Below, piece by piece: positions 44,275-53,240 of a stretch of DNA of 64,000 bases (positions are counted from its first letter, which is position 1; each line of letters starts with the position of its first letter). The notes under the pieces are model-generated. The model searched no databases. It was not told where the DNA came from and saw only the letters and a list, made by a program, of their open reading frames with translations. This stretch comes from Methylobacterium sp. Leaf123 (GTDB lineage Bacteria; Pseudomonadota; Alphaproteobacteria; Rhizobiales; Beijerinckiaceae). The stretch is taken from contig NZ_LMNS01000003.1 of the NCBI RefSeq assembly GCF_001423405.1, positions 79,668-143,667 on the forward strand. The letters are read 5' to 3'. The position numbers and the translations under genes are program-made.

Positions 44275-45441
44275 TCAGATCACGATCTGCTCGAGGGGCG
44301 GGAAGCCGTTGAAGGCGACTGCCGCATAGGTCGTGGTGTAGGCGCCCGCGCCCTCGATCCACACCTTGTCGCCGATCGAGAGGGAGACCGGCAGCGGGTA
44401 ATGGTTCTTCTCGTAGAGCACGTCGACCGAATCGCAGGTCGGGCCCGCGACGACGCACGGGGCCATGCGGTCCTCGTCGTGGTCGGTGCGGATCGCGTAG
44501 CGGATCGACTCGTCCATGGTCTCGGCGAGACCGCCGAACTTGCCGATATCGAGATAGACCCAGCGCACCTCGTCCTCGGCCTCCGACTTCTTGGAGACGA
44601 GCACGACCTCGGCCTCGATCAGACCGGCATTGCCGACCATGCCGCGGCCCGGCTCGATGATCGTCTCCGGGATGCGGTTGCCGAAATGCTTGGTGAGCGC
44701 GCGGAAGATTGCGTCGCCGTAGGTTTCCACGCCCGGCACCTGCTTGAGGTACTTGGTCGGGAAGCCGCCGCCGAGGTTGACCATCGATAGGCCGATGCCG
44801 CGCAGGGCGCATTCCCGGAAGATCTCGGAGGCGGAGGCGAGCGCCCCGTCCCAGGCTTCCGTGTTGGCCTGCTGCGAACCGACATGGAACGACACGCCGT
44901 AGGCGTTGAGGCCGTGCCGGTGGGCGTGTTCCAGCACGTTCACCGCCATCTCCGGCTCGCAACCGAACTTGCGCGACAGGGGCCAATCCGCACCGGCGCC
45001 GTCGCAGAGGATGCGGCAGAACACCTGCACCTCTTGCGCCGAGATGTCGGCGGCCTCGCTCGCGCGAACGATCTTCTCGACTTCCGCCTGGCAATCGACG
45101 GCGAAGAGACGGATGCCGAGCTTGAGCGCGCGGACGACGTCGCGCTCCTTCTTGATGGTGTTGCCGAAGGAGACGCGGTCGGCGGTGGCGCCGGCGGCGA
45201 GCGCCATCTCGATCTCGGCCACCGAGGCCGTGTCGAAGCAGGAGCCCATCTCGGCGAGCAGGCGCAGCACTTCCGCGGCCGGGTTCGCCTTCACGGCATA
45301 GAACACGCGGGTGTCGGGCAGCGCGCGGGCGAAGGCGGTATAGTTGTCGCGCACGACATCGAGGTCGAGGACCATCACCGGGCCCTCGTCCCGGCCGAGG
45401 TCGCGGCGCGCGCGCAGGTAATCGCGGATGCGATCGGTCAT
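44275..45441 (-). CDS. Type III PLP ornithine/lysine decarboxylase
   Basis: 388-residue decarboxylase of the alanine-racemase fold, giving putrescine from ornithine (and possibly cadaverine from lysine). PLP Lys51 is in VFYAVKANP; other family motifs are HVGSQ near residue 190, NLGGGFPTKYL, EPGRGMVGNAG and the catalytic Cys336 in TCDSVDVL. It supplies Hss with substrate. The ATG at 45441 is followed by MTDRIRDYLRARRDLGRDEG, the usual N-terminus. A long structured leader (45442-45780) precedes it. Confidence 0.93.
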   Translation of the reverse strand: MTDRIRDYLRARRDLGRDEGPVMVLDLDVVRDNYTAFARALPDTRVFYAVKANPAAEVLRLLAEMGSCFDTASVAEIEMALAAGATADRVSFGNTIKKERDVVRALKLGIRLFAVDCQAEVEKIVRASEAADISAQEVQVFCRILCDGAGADWPLSRKFGCEPEMAVNVLEHAHRHGLNAYGVSFHVGSQQANTEAWDGALASASEIFRECALRGIGLSMVNLGGGFPTKYLKQVPGVETYGDAIFRALTKHFGNRIPETIIEPGRGMVGNAGLIEAEVVLVSKKSEAEDEVRWVYLDIGKFGGLAETMDESIRYAIRTDHDEDRMAPCVVAGPTCDSVDVLYEKNHYPLPVSLSIGDKVWIEGAGAYTTTYAAVAFNGFPPLEQIVI

Positions 45442-45780
45442 TGGTCGTCCCCACCACAGGTTCGAGGCGCCGTCGAGGGCGCAAGATCGAATCGTGACGG
45501 TCCGTGAAGGACCGTCGGCGTCAGGGGGCGATGCGTCGCTTCCGCTTCGCGCTTTGGAGACGCGGAACGGCCAGCGGGCGCGAGAAGCACCCCGGAAGCT
45601 GCCGTGGATTGGATGGGGGAAACCCCAACCGCACGCCGGGCAAGGATAAACAAGCCTCTTCGGTGTCGGCCTTTGGAGGGCCGACGAGACCAAAAAAGCC
45701 CGTTCGTCGTTGCTTTAAGCTGCGTCCCCCGTGGAGAGCGGGGTTCGCCGGTTTCGCCTCCGGCTGCCGGTTGTTGTTAG
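45442..45780 (-). promoter_or_regulatory. Structured leader before ornithine decarboxylase (possible speF-type RNA)
   Basis: The 5' region of the decarboxylase mRNA contains several hairpins: a perfect 8-bp stem with 5-base loop (45496-45516), a 7-bp stem (45665-45685), a CGACGA/TCGTCG pair around a T6 run (45684-45709), and a GGGG/CCCC pair near 45616-45626. Short open frames also cross it. speF-type leader RNAs before ornithine decarboxylases are known in alphaproteobacteria; I infer one by position and structure and have not matched a consensus. The rest of the gap to 46126 shows no gene and should hold the divergent opgD promoter. Confidence 0.45.
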
Positions 45781-46126
45781 GGTCTGGTGTTGCCACCCGG
45801 ATGCCGGCCGTAGGGATCCACCCTTTACGACCATCGATCCTTTAAGACCCCTGGCGGCTGTCCGGCAGTTGACCGGATGCCCACCAACCGACACGCGGCC
45901 ACAGGCACGTGCGAAATTGGGCAGGCGCCATATACGGCCGGGGGCTCTCGACCACAAGGGAAAAGCCGGTCCGCTACCCCCTGATTTCCGGCCGGAACGG
46001 ATGAGAATTCGGCTTGGCGCGTGATTGTTGCGCGAAAGACGCAGCCCCGTATCGCGCGAGCCCGGCCGGCCTCTTTCCAAGCCCGACCGAAGCGGCCATT
46101 GAACCGTGGCATTTCGGGATAGGATC

Positions 46127-47734
46127 ATGATCCACGCCAAAGGCCATCACGCCCCCAACGGCCCTGTCGAGCCGGCCGTGCCCTCGCGCCGGGGCGTGAT
46201 GTCGGGGCTGGCCGCCGCAGGTCTCGCTGTGGCGCTGCCGGCTTGCGCCGAAGAGAGCCCAGGGAGCCTTCCCTTCGAGCCCGGCATGGTCGAGCGCCAG
46301 GCGCAGGCGCTCGCCGCGCAGCCCTTCGACGGCCGTTTCCCGCCGCTGCCGGCACCGCTCGCGGGTCTCGATTACGACGCCTATCGCGACATCCGCTTCC
46401 GGAAGGACCATGCGTTTCTCGGCGAGGCCGGCGGGCCATTCCGGCTTCAATTGTTTCACCGCGGCTTTCTCTATCCGCGCCCGGTTTCCGTGAGCCTCGT
46501 GCGCGACGGGATCAGCACGCCGATCCCGTACGATCCGGCGCTGTTCGATTTCGGCCGGACGCGGATCGAGGGGACGCTGCCGAGCGACCTGAACTTTGCC
46601 GGCATCCGTATCCATGCGCCGCTCAACCGGCCCGACCGCCTCGACGAACTCGTCGTCTTCGTCGGCGCGAGCTATTTCCGCTTCCTCGGGAAGGACCAGC
46701 TCTACGGCCTCTCCGCCCGCGCCCTCGCGATCGGCACCGATGCCGACAAGGAGGAGTTTCCGTTCTTCCGCGCCTTCTTCATCGAGGTGCCGCCCGCGGA
46801 TGCGAAGACGCTGACGATCCACGCCCTGCTCGACAGCCCCTCGGTGGCCGGCGCCTACCGCTTCACGGTCGAGCCGGGCCAAAACACGACCGTGCAGGTG
46901 AGCGCGACGCTCTACCCGCGGCAGGACTTGGCTTCCGTCGGCATCGCCCCGCTGACCTCGATGTTCTTCATCAGCGAGACCGATCGCGGCCATAGCGACG
47001 ATTACCGGCCGGAACTGCACGATTCGGACGGGCTCCAACTCGCCACCGGCGCCGGCGAATGGCTGTGGCGGCCGCTCGACAATCCGCAGGGCCGGCGGAT
47101 CTCGACCTTCCTCGACCGCGACCCGAAGGGGTTCGGGCTGATGCAGCGCGACCGCGACTTTGCCAGCTACCAGGATCTGGAAGCCGGCTATGAGCGGCGT
47201 CCCGGCTACTTCGTCCAGCCGGAGGGTGCCTGGGGCGAGGGCAGCGTCGTGCTGATGGAACTGCCGACCGACAACGAGACCGCCGACAACGTCGTCGCCT
47301 TCTGGCGCCCGAAACAGCCCTATCCGGCGGGTAAGCCGGCGCGGCTCGCCTACACGATCCGCTCGCATACGGGCGAGGATCTCCACCCGAACGGCAAGGT
47401 CATGAACACCTTCATCGCCGAGCCCGCCGCGAGCGGCGCTGCGCGCCGGGCCGCGGATCCAACCGCCCTGCGCAACCGCCGCTTCCTGATCGATTTCGGC
47501 GGGGGGGAGCTGAAAAACCGTCTCGGCGATCCGACGCCCCCCGACATCGTCGCCAGCGCCAGCAGCGGCCGGATCGTCGCGACCTCGATCGTGCCGAACC
47601 CGCATGTCGGCGGTTTCCGCGTCGCCCTCGACGTACAACTCGACGGGCCGGGCGCGACCGAATTGCGGGCCTATCTGAAGAAGAACGATCAGGCCCTGAC
47701 CGAGACATGGTCCTATCCCTGGAGCGTCGCGTGA
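46127..47734 (+). CDS. OpgD/MdoG-type periplasmic glucan biosynthesis protein
   Basis: 535-residue protein of the OpgG/OpgD family, which shapes osmoregulated periplasmic glucans. The N-terminus has a twin-arginine-like signal (SRRGVMSGLAAAGLAVALPACA), as in OpgD. The core begins at about residue 50 (PFEPGMVERQAQALAAQPFDG) and includes YDAYRDIRFRKDHAFL, FRLQLFHRGFLY, EEFPFFRAFFIEVP, SMFFISETDRGHSDDYRPELHDSDGL and NPQGRRISTFLDRDPKGFGLMQRDRDF. The start at 46127 has GGATAGGATC upstream; a GTG at 46106 is less likely. The product overlaps the next gene by 4 bases. Confidence 0.92.
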   Translation: MIHAKGHHAPNGPVEPAVPSRRGVMSGLAAAGLAVALPACAEESPGSLPFEPGMVERQAQALAAQPFDGRFPPLPAPLAGLDYDAYRDIRFRKDHAFLGEAGGPFRLQLFHRGFLYPRPVSVSLVRDGISTPIPYDPALFDFGRTRIEGTLPSDLNFAGIRIHAPLNRPDRLDELVVFVGASYFRFLGKDQLYGLSARALAIGTDADKEEFPFFRAFFIEVPPADAKTLTIHALLDSPSVAGAYRFTVEPGQNTTVQVSATLYPRQDLASVGIAPLTSMFFISETDRGHSDDYRPELHDSDGLQLATGAGEWLWRPLDNPQGRRISTFLDRDPKGFGLMQRDRDFASYQDLEAGYERRPGYFVQPEGAWGEGSVVLMELPTDNETADNVVAFWRPKQPYPAGKPARLAYTIRSHTGEDLHPNGKVMNTFIAEPAASGAARRAADPTALRNRRFLIDFGGGELKNRLGDPTPPDIVASASSGRIVATSIVPNPHVGGFRVALDVQLDGPGATELRAYLKKNDQALTETWSYPWSVA

Positions 47735-48243
47735 GCACTCGCAGCGAACGCGTCGCTGCCCGCATACCGGTGGAGATCCGGCCGGCCCAACTCGCCGATC
47801 TCGACGCCCTCGTCTCGCTCGAACACGCCGCCTTCACCACCGACCGGGCCGAGCGGCGGGCGATCCGCCACGCGATCCGCTCGGACAGCATGACCCTGCT
47901 GGTCGCGGTCGCGCGCGATCAGGCGGAGGGCGGCGCGGTCGAGATCCTCGTCGGCGCCGCCACGACGGAGCGGCGGCGCACCAGCCGCGTCGCCCGGCTC
48001 TCGTCGCTCGCTGTCGCGCCCGCACGCGCCGGTCTCGGGCTCGGGCGGCGCCTGCTCGAAGCCGCCGAGGCTGATGCCCGCGCCCATGGCTGCGAACGGC
48101 TGCGCTTGGAGGTGCGGTCCGACAATGGCAGCGGCATCCGGCTCTACGAGCGGGGCGGCTATGCGCGAACCGGGACCAATCCGGACTACTACGAGGACGG
48201 CATGGAGGCGTGGTGCTACGAGAAGGCCCTGACGGAGGGGTAA
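47731..48243 (+). CDS. RimI-like GNAT acetyltransferase
   Basis: 170-residue acetyltransferase. The acetyl-CoA loop LSSLAVAPARAGLGLGRRLLEAAEADARAHGCERLRLEVR (about 90-130) and IRLYERGGYARTGTNPDYYEDG are typical of RimI-like GNAT proteins. The substrate is unknown. The GTG at 47731 overlaps the stop of the OpgD gene (4 bases), so the two are coupled; whether the acetyltransferase acts on glucans or proteins is not shown. Confidence 0.88.
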   Translation: MSTRSERVAARIPVEIRPAQLADLDALVSLEHAAFTTDRAERRAIRHAIRSDSMTLLVAVARDQAEGGAVEILVGAATTERRRTSRVARLSSLAVAPARAGLGLGRRLLEAAEADARAHGCERLRLEVRSDNGSGIRLYERGGYARTGTNPDYYEDGMEAWCYEKALTEG

Positions 48244-48387
48244 CGTTGGCTTGTGCGCCGCAGCGCAGGTGCGCCAGCGCACTGGCGAACCGGTCGGCCA
48301 GATACAAGGTTCAGCCCACCCGAAGGTGGTTCACGCGCCTGCACCGCAGCGTTTTCGAGAGCCGCTCCCCTCCCGATCGAGTATCGA

Positions 48388-49476
48388 ATGCCCTCAATCT
48401 TTGACCCGATCACGCTCGGCGCGTTGAAGCTGCCGAACCGAATTCTCATGGCCCCGCTGACCCGCGCCCGCTCGACGCGGAGCCACGTTCCGACGTCGCT
48501 GATGGGCGAGTATTACGCGCAGCGCGCGACCGCCGGCCTCATTATCTCCGAGGCCACCGGCATCAGCCAGGAAGGGCTCGGCTGGCCCTACGCGCCGGGC
48601 ATCTGGTCCGACGAGCAGACCGAGGCCTGGAAGCCGGTGGTGAAGGCCGTGCACGAAGCGGGCGGACGCATCGTCTGCCAGCTCTGGCACATGGGCTACC
48701 TCGTCCATTCCGACTTCCTCGGCGGCGAGCCGCCGGTCGCCCCCTCCGCTGCCACGGCACCGGACGAGGCGCACACCTACGACGGTAAGAAGCCCTACAG
48801 CCCGGCGCGGGCCCTGCGCGAGGACGAGATTCCGCGGCTCATCGCCGATTACGAGCGGGCGGCGCGCAACGCCGTCGCGGCGGGCTTCGACGGCGTGCAG
48901 ATCCACGCGGCGAACGGCTACCTGCTCGACGAGTTCATCCGCGACGGCAGCAACAAGCGCAGCGACCGCTACGGCGGTTCGGTCGAGAACCGGGTGCGGC
49001 TGGTGACCAAGGTGGCGCAGGCGGTGGCCGGCGTCGTCGGCGCGGACCGCACCGGCATCCGCTTCTCGCCCAACGGCCCGATCCAGGGCGTGGATGATTC
49101 CAACCCGCACGAGGTCTTCGGGCTTGCCGCCGAGATGATGGAGCGTGTCGGCCTCGCCTTCATCGAGATGCGCGAGCCGGGCCCGGACGGCACTTTCGGT
49201 AAGGCGACGGTGGCGCCGGTGGCGCCCGTCATCAAGGAGCGCTTCGGCGGCCCGGTCATCCTGAACTGCGACTATGACGGCGAGCGCGCCAAGCAGGCGG
49301 TGGCCTCGGGCGAGGCGGATGCCATCGCCTTCGGCCGGCCCTACATCGCGAACCCCGATCTGGTCGACCGCATCGCCAAGGGCCTGCCCTTCGCCAAGGA
49401 CGACATGAAGACCTGGTACAGCCAGGGGCCGGAAGGCTACGTCGATTACCCGGCTCTGTCGCAGAAGGCGGCGTAA
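48388..49476 (+). CDS. Old yellow enzyme (NemA-type alkene reductase)
   Basis: 362-residue FMN-dependent ene reductase. The barrel motifs are FDPITLGALKLPNRILMAPLTRARS, GIWSDEQTEAWKPVVKAVHEAGGRIVCQLWHMGY, GFDGVQIHAANGYLLDEFIRDGSNKRSDRYGGS and the C-terminal AIAFGRPYIANPDLVDRI. Such enzymes reduce activated C=C bonds and nitro compounds with NADPH; the natural substrate is not known. A strong terminator follows its stop. The ATG at 48388 gives the usual N-terminus. Confidence 0.93.
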   Translation: MPSIFDPITLGALKLPNRILMAPLTRARSTRSHVPTSLMGEYYAQRATAGLIISEATGISQEGLGWPYAPGIWSDEQTEAWKPVVKAVHEAGGRIVCQLWHMGYLVHSDFLGGEPPVAPSAATAPDEAHTYDGKKPYSPARALREDEIPRLIADYERAARNAVAAGFDGVQIHAANGYLLDEFIRDGSNKRSDRYGGSVENRVRLVTKVAQAVAGVVGADRTGIRFSPNGPIQGVDDSNPHEVFGLAAEMMERVGLAFIEMREPGPDGTFGKATVAPVAPVIKERFGGPVILNCDYDGERAKQAVASGEADAIAFGRPYIANPDLVDRIAKGLPFAKDDMKTWYSQGPEGYVDYPALSQKAA

Positions 49477-49520
49477 GCCGAGCGTCGGCCTCCGGGCCGC
49501 GTCGAGTGATCGAATACAGG

Positions 49521-49548
49521 AGGCGGCCTCGCGCAAGCGGGGCCGCCT
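49521..49548 (+). terminator. Terminator-like hairpin after the ene reductase
   Basis: An 8-bp outer stem (AGGCGGCC) and inner CGC/GCG pair with a small loop, starting 45 bases after the stop. A short T run (TTTTG) follows a few bases later. Confidence 0.6.
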
Positions 49549-49576
49549 TCCGCCATTTTGGGAAAGGCCCGATCCC

Positions 49577-50254
49577 GTGAGCGCCATGATCCCCGAGGAC
49601 GCCGCGGCGGCCAGTTACCGCCTCGTCGCCTTCGACTTCGACGGGACGCTCGCCGACACCTTTCCCTGGTTCTGCGCCAACCTCAACGACGTAGCCGCGC
49701 GCTACCGCTTCCGCCGGGTCGCGGCGAGCGAGTCCGAACGGCTGCGGGGCTTGAGCGCCCGGGCGATCCTGAAGGATCTCGGCATTCCCGCCTGGAAGGT
49801 CCCGCTGATCGCCCGTCACATGCGTGCGCTCGCGACCCGCGACGCCCCTCAGGTGCGGCTGTTTACCGGCATTCCGGAGATGCTCGCAGGGCTCGACGCG
49901 GCGGGGTTCACGCTGGCCGTCGTGAGTTCCAACAGCGAGGCGAATGTGCGCTGCGCCCTCGGCGCGTCGGCGGGACGCATCCGGCACTATGCCTGCGGTG
50001 CCTCACTGTTCGGCAAGGCGCGTCACCTGCGCGCGGTGGCGCGGGCGGCGGGCGTCGAACCGGCGGCCCTGCTGGCGGTGGGAGACGAGATCCGCGACGC
50101 GGATGCGGCGGCGCAGGCGCGATGCGCCTTCGCCGCGGTGGCCTGGGGCTACAACAGCCCCGAGGCCCTGGCCAGCACGGGCCCGGCCTTCCTGTTCGCC
50201 GAGCCGGGCGACGTGGCGCGGGCCCTGGTGGGCCCGCCCGGAGGCGCTTACTGA
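49577..50254 (+). CDS. HAD family phosphatase
   Basis: 225-residue haloacid-dehalogenase hydrolase of the phosphoglycolate-phosphatase type. Motif I DFDGTLADT (residues about 19-27) carries the nucleophile and acid Asp; motif II is VVSSNSE near 115; the Lys of motif III is in FGKARHLRAV; motif IV is VGDEIRDADAA (the two metal-binding Asp). The cap domain lies at about 30-95. Its substrate is unknown. The 3' end overlaps the convergent omlA gene by 7 bases. Start is GTG 49577 or ATG 49586. Confidence 0.88.
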   Translation: MSAMIPEDAAAASYRLVAFDFDGTLADTFPWFCANLNDVAARYRFRRVAASESERLRGLSARAILKDLGIPAWKVPLIARHMRALATRDAPQVRLFTGIPEMLAGLDAAGFTLAVVSSNSEANVRCALGASAGRIRHYACGASLFGKARHLRAVARAAGVEPAALLAVGDEIRDADAAAQARCAFAAVAWGYNSPEALASTGPAFLFAEPGDVARALVGPPGGAY

Positions 50255-50745
50255 CCGGCGCGGGCGCCGGGGACGACCGAGGCGCCGGCGCCGCTGCCGA
50301 ACGGCTCGTAGCGGGTCAGGCCGCGGAAGAGCTGGCTGATGAAGGCGCGGTCGGAGCCGCTGGCCGGCGTCGTGCGCTCGATGAAGTCGAACACGCGCCC
50401 GTCCTGCAGGCCGTAGAGCGCCACGCGCTCCACCTTCATGCCCTGGTTGAAATAGACCGCCGTGACCTTCTGGTCCTCGATCTGCTCGCCCAGGAACATC
50501 ACCGTGCGGCGGGTGTTCTGGCTGATATAGTACCAGGACTTGTTGCCGACCGTGGAGACGGTGGACGGGGTGCCGAGGATCTGCAGCACCTGTTCGGCAC
50601 CCATGCCCGGCTTCACCGTGGCCAGGGCCGCCTGATCGATCTGATAGCCGTGGCGGATATCCTCGCCGATGCAGCCTGATACGCCGATCGCGACGGAGCC
50701 GAGAACGGCCGCGCGGGCAAGCGACGAGACGAGACGGCGCGACAT
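50248..50745 (-). CDS. SmpA/OmlA (BamE-like) outer-membrane lipoprotein
   Basis: 165-residue lipoprotein with lipobox VSGC (Cys25). The mature part has the SmpA/OmlA fold: TVKPGMGAEQVLQILGTPSTVSTVGNKSWYYIS, then VYFNQGMKVERVALY. BamE relatives help the beta-barrel assembly complex. It lies divergent from the cytochrome chaperone gene, an order found in many alphaproteobacteria. The ATG at 50745 begins MSRRLVSSLARAAVLGSVAI, a clean signal peptide. Confidence 0.9.
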   Translation of the reverse strand: MSRRLVSSLARAAVLGSVAIGVSGCIGEDIRHGYQIDQAALATVKPGMGAEQVLQILGTPSTVSTVGNKSWYYISQNTRRTVMFLGEQIEDQKVTAVYFNQGMKVERVALYGLQDGRVFDFIERTTPASGSDRAFISQLFRGLTRYEPFGSGAGASVVPGARAGQ

Positions 50746-50902
50746 CGGCCCCCCTGATTTCCAGTCAAAAGGGTCTTCATCCGCGGCGCGTTTCAACTCG
50801 CGCGTCTTCGGACTTGCACCCTGGTCCGCGGTTGCCGTACCGCGGGGTTATGGCTTTGACAAGGCAAGCTTGGCCACAGCGTCGGCACATCCGGTGGAAC
50901 GT

Positions 50903-51469
50903 ATGATCGCGGGCTTATTCCGCCGCGCCGACCGGCGGCGGCGGACGATTCAGTCGCTGCATCGGAAGATCGGCGAGGCCGGGCGGCGGCCGGGCCTCTA
51001 TACGGTGCTCGGCGTGCCCGACACCGTGGAGGGCCGGTTCGAGGCGTTGAGCCTGCACGTGATCCTCGTGTTGCGCCGCCTCGGCCAGTTGCCGCCGCCG
51101 GCCGCGGATGTGGCGCAGGATCTGGTCGATTCCGTCTTCATGCAGCTCGATGCTTCCCTGCGGGAACTCGGCATCGGCGATATGGGTGTGCCCAAGCGCA
51201 TCAAGAAGCTCGGCGCCTCGTTCTATGCCCGCGCCGGAGCCTACGGCGTAGCGCTCGATGCGGGCGACCGGGCCGGGCTGGCCGAAACCCTTGCCCGTAA
51301 CGTGCTCGACGGCGTCGAACCCGAGGCCGCCGGGCCGCTGGCCTCCTATGTCGAGGCCGCTGCCGCCGCGCTGGGGGCCCAAGATCTCGACGGCCTGCTC
51401 GGCGAGGGGCCGCGCTTCCCGGAGCCCGTCGGCGCGCCCGCGACAACCGATTCAGGAGACCATCGATGA
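50903..51469 (+). CDS. Ubiquinol-cytochrome c chaperone family protein
   Basis: 188-residue relative of the CBP3/UQCC chaperone that assists cytochrome bc1 assembly in mitochondria. Landmarks: SLHRKIGEAGRRPGLYTVLGVPDTVEGRFEALSLHVILVLRRL and QDLVDSVFMQLDASLRELGIGDMGVPKRIKKLGASFYARAGAY. No signal peptide. The gene overlaps the next one by 4 bases (ATGA). Its usual neighbours in alphaproteobacteria, OmlA and DUF177, are both here. Confidence 0.88.
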   Translation: MIAGLFRRADRRRRTIQSLHRKIGEAGRRPGLYTVLGVPDTVEGRFEALSLHVILVLRRLGQLPPPAADVAQDLVDSVFMQLDASLRELGIGDMGVPKRIKKLGASFYARAGAYGVALDAGDRAGLAETLARNVLDGVEPEAAGPLASYVEAAAAALGAQDLDGLLGEGPRFPEPVGAPATTDSGDHR

Positions 51470-51984
51470 CGCCGAAGTCCGAAGGGCCGCTCTCCCGCTC
51501 CGTCAATGTCGAGCGCCTGCCCAAGGACCGCGCCGAGATCGTCGTCGAGGCGAACCCGGCCGAGTGCGAGGCGCTGGCCCGCGACTTCAAGGTCCCCGCC
51601 ATCCGCGACCTCGTCGGCCGCTTCATCCTGACCGGTTCGCTGACCCGGCTGCGGGCCGAGGGCCGGGTCGAGGCCGTCGTGACCCAGGTCTGCACCGTGA
51701 CGCTGGAGCCCTTCGAGGCGAAGGTCTCCGAGCCCGTCGAGGTCGATTTCACCAATGCCGACATCCTGGAGGGCACCGACGCCGAGGATGTCGATCTCCC
51801 CGACCCGATCGTGAACGGGCGCGTCGATTTCGGCCTGCTGACCGCGGAGTTCCTGGCGCTCGGCCTCGATCCCTACCCGCGCAAGCCCGGTGTCGCCTTC
51901 GATGCGGTCACGGTCGGCGAGGATCCGCTGCCGCTCTCCGATCTGGCGGCGCTGCGGGAAAAGCTCGCTCAGGACAAGGGTTGA
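51466..51984 (+). CDS. DUF177 (YceD family) protein
   Basis: 172-residue YceD-like protein, linked to 23S rRNA accumulation in other bacteria and plastids. The region LTRLRAEGRVEAVVTQVCTVTLEPFEAKVSEPVEVDF holds the family core with the conserved CTVTLEPF stretch; the usual second metal-binding Cys pair is not seen. The gene overlaps the preceding one by 4 bases and is 164 bases upstream of plsX. In gammaproteobacteria the partner is rpmF, which is not seen here. Confidence 0.85.
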   Translation: MTPKSEGPLSRSVNVERLPKDRAEIVVEANPAECEALARDFKVPAIRDLVGRFILTGSLTRLRAEGRVEAVVTQVCTVTLEPFEAKVSEPVEVDFTNADILEGTDAEDVDLPDPIVNGRVDFGLLTAEFLALGLDPYPRKPGVAFDAVTVGEDPLPLSDLAALREKLAQDKG

Positions 51985-52148
51985 TGGACGGGCCCGCCAG
52001 CCCTCCGGCGGGCCTCATCACGACGATGGTTGAGTTTTTGTTTGCCCGGCGGGGCGCTGCCGTTATTTTGCGCCGCCGATTCCGGGGCCTGTGATGCCCC
52101 TTCACGCTCGCTGCCCGCCGGCTCACCCCGCGGCGTCCCGAAGGAACC

Positions 52149-53207
52149 ATGTCGAACCGCGTTTGCATCTCGCTCGACGCCATGGGCGGCGATCACGGCC
52201 CCACGACCGTCGTGCCCGGTGCGGCCATCGCCCGTGAGCGGCACCCCGAGCTTCACTTCATCCTGTTCGGTGACGAGACGGTGGTGCGCCCCCTCGTCGA
52301 GGCCGAGCCGCGCCTGAAGGGCGCCGTCGAGATCCGCCACACCACCGTCTCGATCGCCATGGACGACAAGCCGAGCCAGGCGGTGCGCCAGGGCCGGGGC
52401 AAGTCCTCGATGTGGCGGGCAATCCAGGCGGTGCGCGACGGCGAGGCCCAGGCCGCGGTCTCCGCCGGCAACACCGGTGCCTTGATGGCGATGTCGAAGA
52501 TCTGCCTCAAGACCATGGCTGGCATCGAGCGCCCCGCCATCGCCTGCCTGTGGCCGACGGTGCGCGGCGAGAGCGTGGTGCTCGATGTCGGCGCCACCAT
52601 CGGCACCGATGCCGAGCATCTCGTCGAGATGGCGGTGATGGGCGCGGCCATGGCCCGGATCGTCCTCGACGTCGAGCGCCCGACGGTCGGCCTGCTCAAT
52701 GTCGGCACCGAGGAGATGAAGGGCAACGAGGCCGTGAAGGAGGCCGCCCGCCTCCTGCGCGAATCCGAGCTGGCCAATTTTACGTATCACGGCTTCGTCG
52801 AGGGCACGGATCTCGGCCGTGGCACCACGGATGTCGTGGTGACGGAAGGCTTTACCGGCAACATCGCCCTCAAGACGGCCGAGGGCACGGCCAAGCAGAT
52901 CGGCTCTTATCTCAAGGCGGCGATGGGGCGGACCCTCTCGGCCAAGATCGGTTACCTGTTCGCACGCCAAGCCTTCGCGGCTCTGCGCGAGAAGATGAAC
53001 CCGAGCCGGGCCAATGGCGGCGTGTTTCTCGGGTTGGAGGGCATCGTCATCAAGAGCCACGGCTCGGAGAATGCGCAAGGGTTCGCCGCCGCCGTCGATC
53101 TGGCTTACGACATGGCGCGCTATGACCTGATGCGGACGATCCGGGATATGCTGGAGCAGACGCCGGCGGTCGCCGCCGGGCTCGAAGCCGGCTTGGTCGA
53201 GAAGTGA
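52149..53207 (+). CDS. plsX: Phosphate acyltransferase PlsX
   Basis: 352-residue soluble enzyme that makes acyl-phosphate from acyl-ACP, the first step of PlsX/PlsY phospholipid synthesis. Motifs: [12 protein letters not shown] (residues 7-18), [37 protein letters not shown] and [21 protein letters not shown]. The ATG at 52149 has AAGGAAC upstream. It is 33 bases before fabH, the standard order. Confidence 0.95.
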   Translation: MSNRVCISLDAMGGDHGPTTVVPGAAIARERHPELHFILFGDETVVRPLVEAEPRLKGAVEIRHTTVSIAMDDKPSQAVRQGRGKSSMWRAIQAVRDGEAQAAVSAGNTGALMAMSKICLKTMAGIERPAIACLWPTVRGESVVLDVGATIGTDAEHLVEMAVMGAAMARIVLDVERPTVGLLNVGTEEMKGNEAVKEAARLLRESELANFTYHGFVEGTDLGRGTTDVVVTEGFTGNIALKTAEGTAKQIGSYLKAAMGRTLSAKIGYLFARQAFAALREKMNPSRANGGVFLGLEGIVIKSHGSENAQGFAAAVDLAYDMARYDLMRTIRDMLEQTPAVAAGLEAGLVEK

Positions 53208-53240
53208 GCCGGGCACAAAAGTGAGAAAGGGACGGATCTG

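Noticed and set aside
45521..45796. 91-codon frame inside the decarboxylase leader
   Set aside because: No good ribosome site and biased composition; could still be a leader peptide but not supported.
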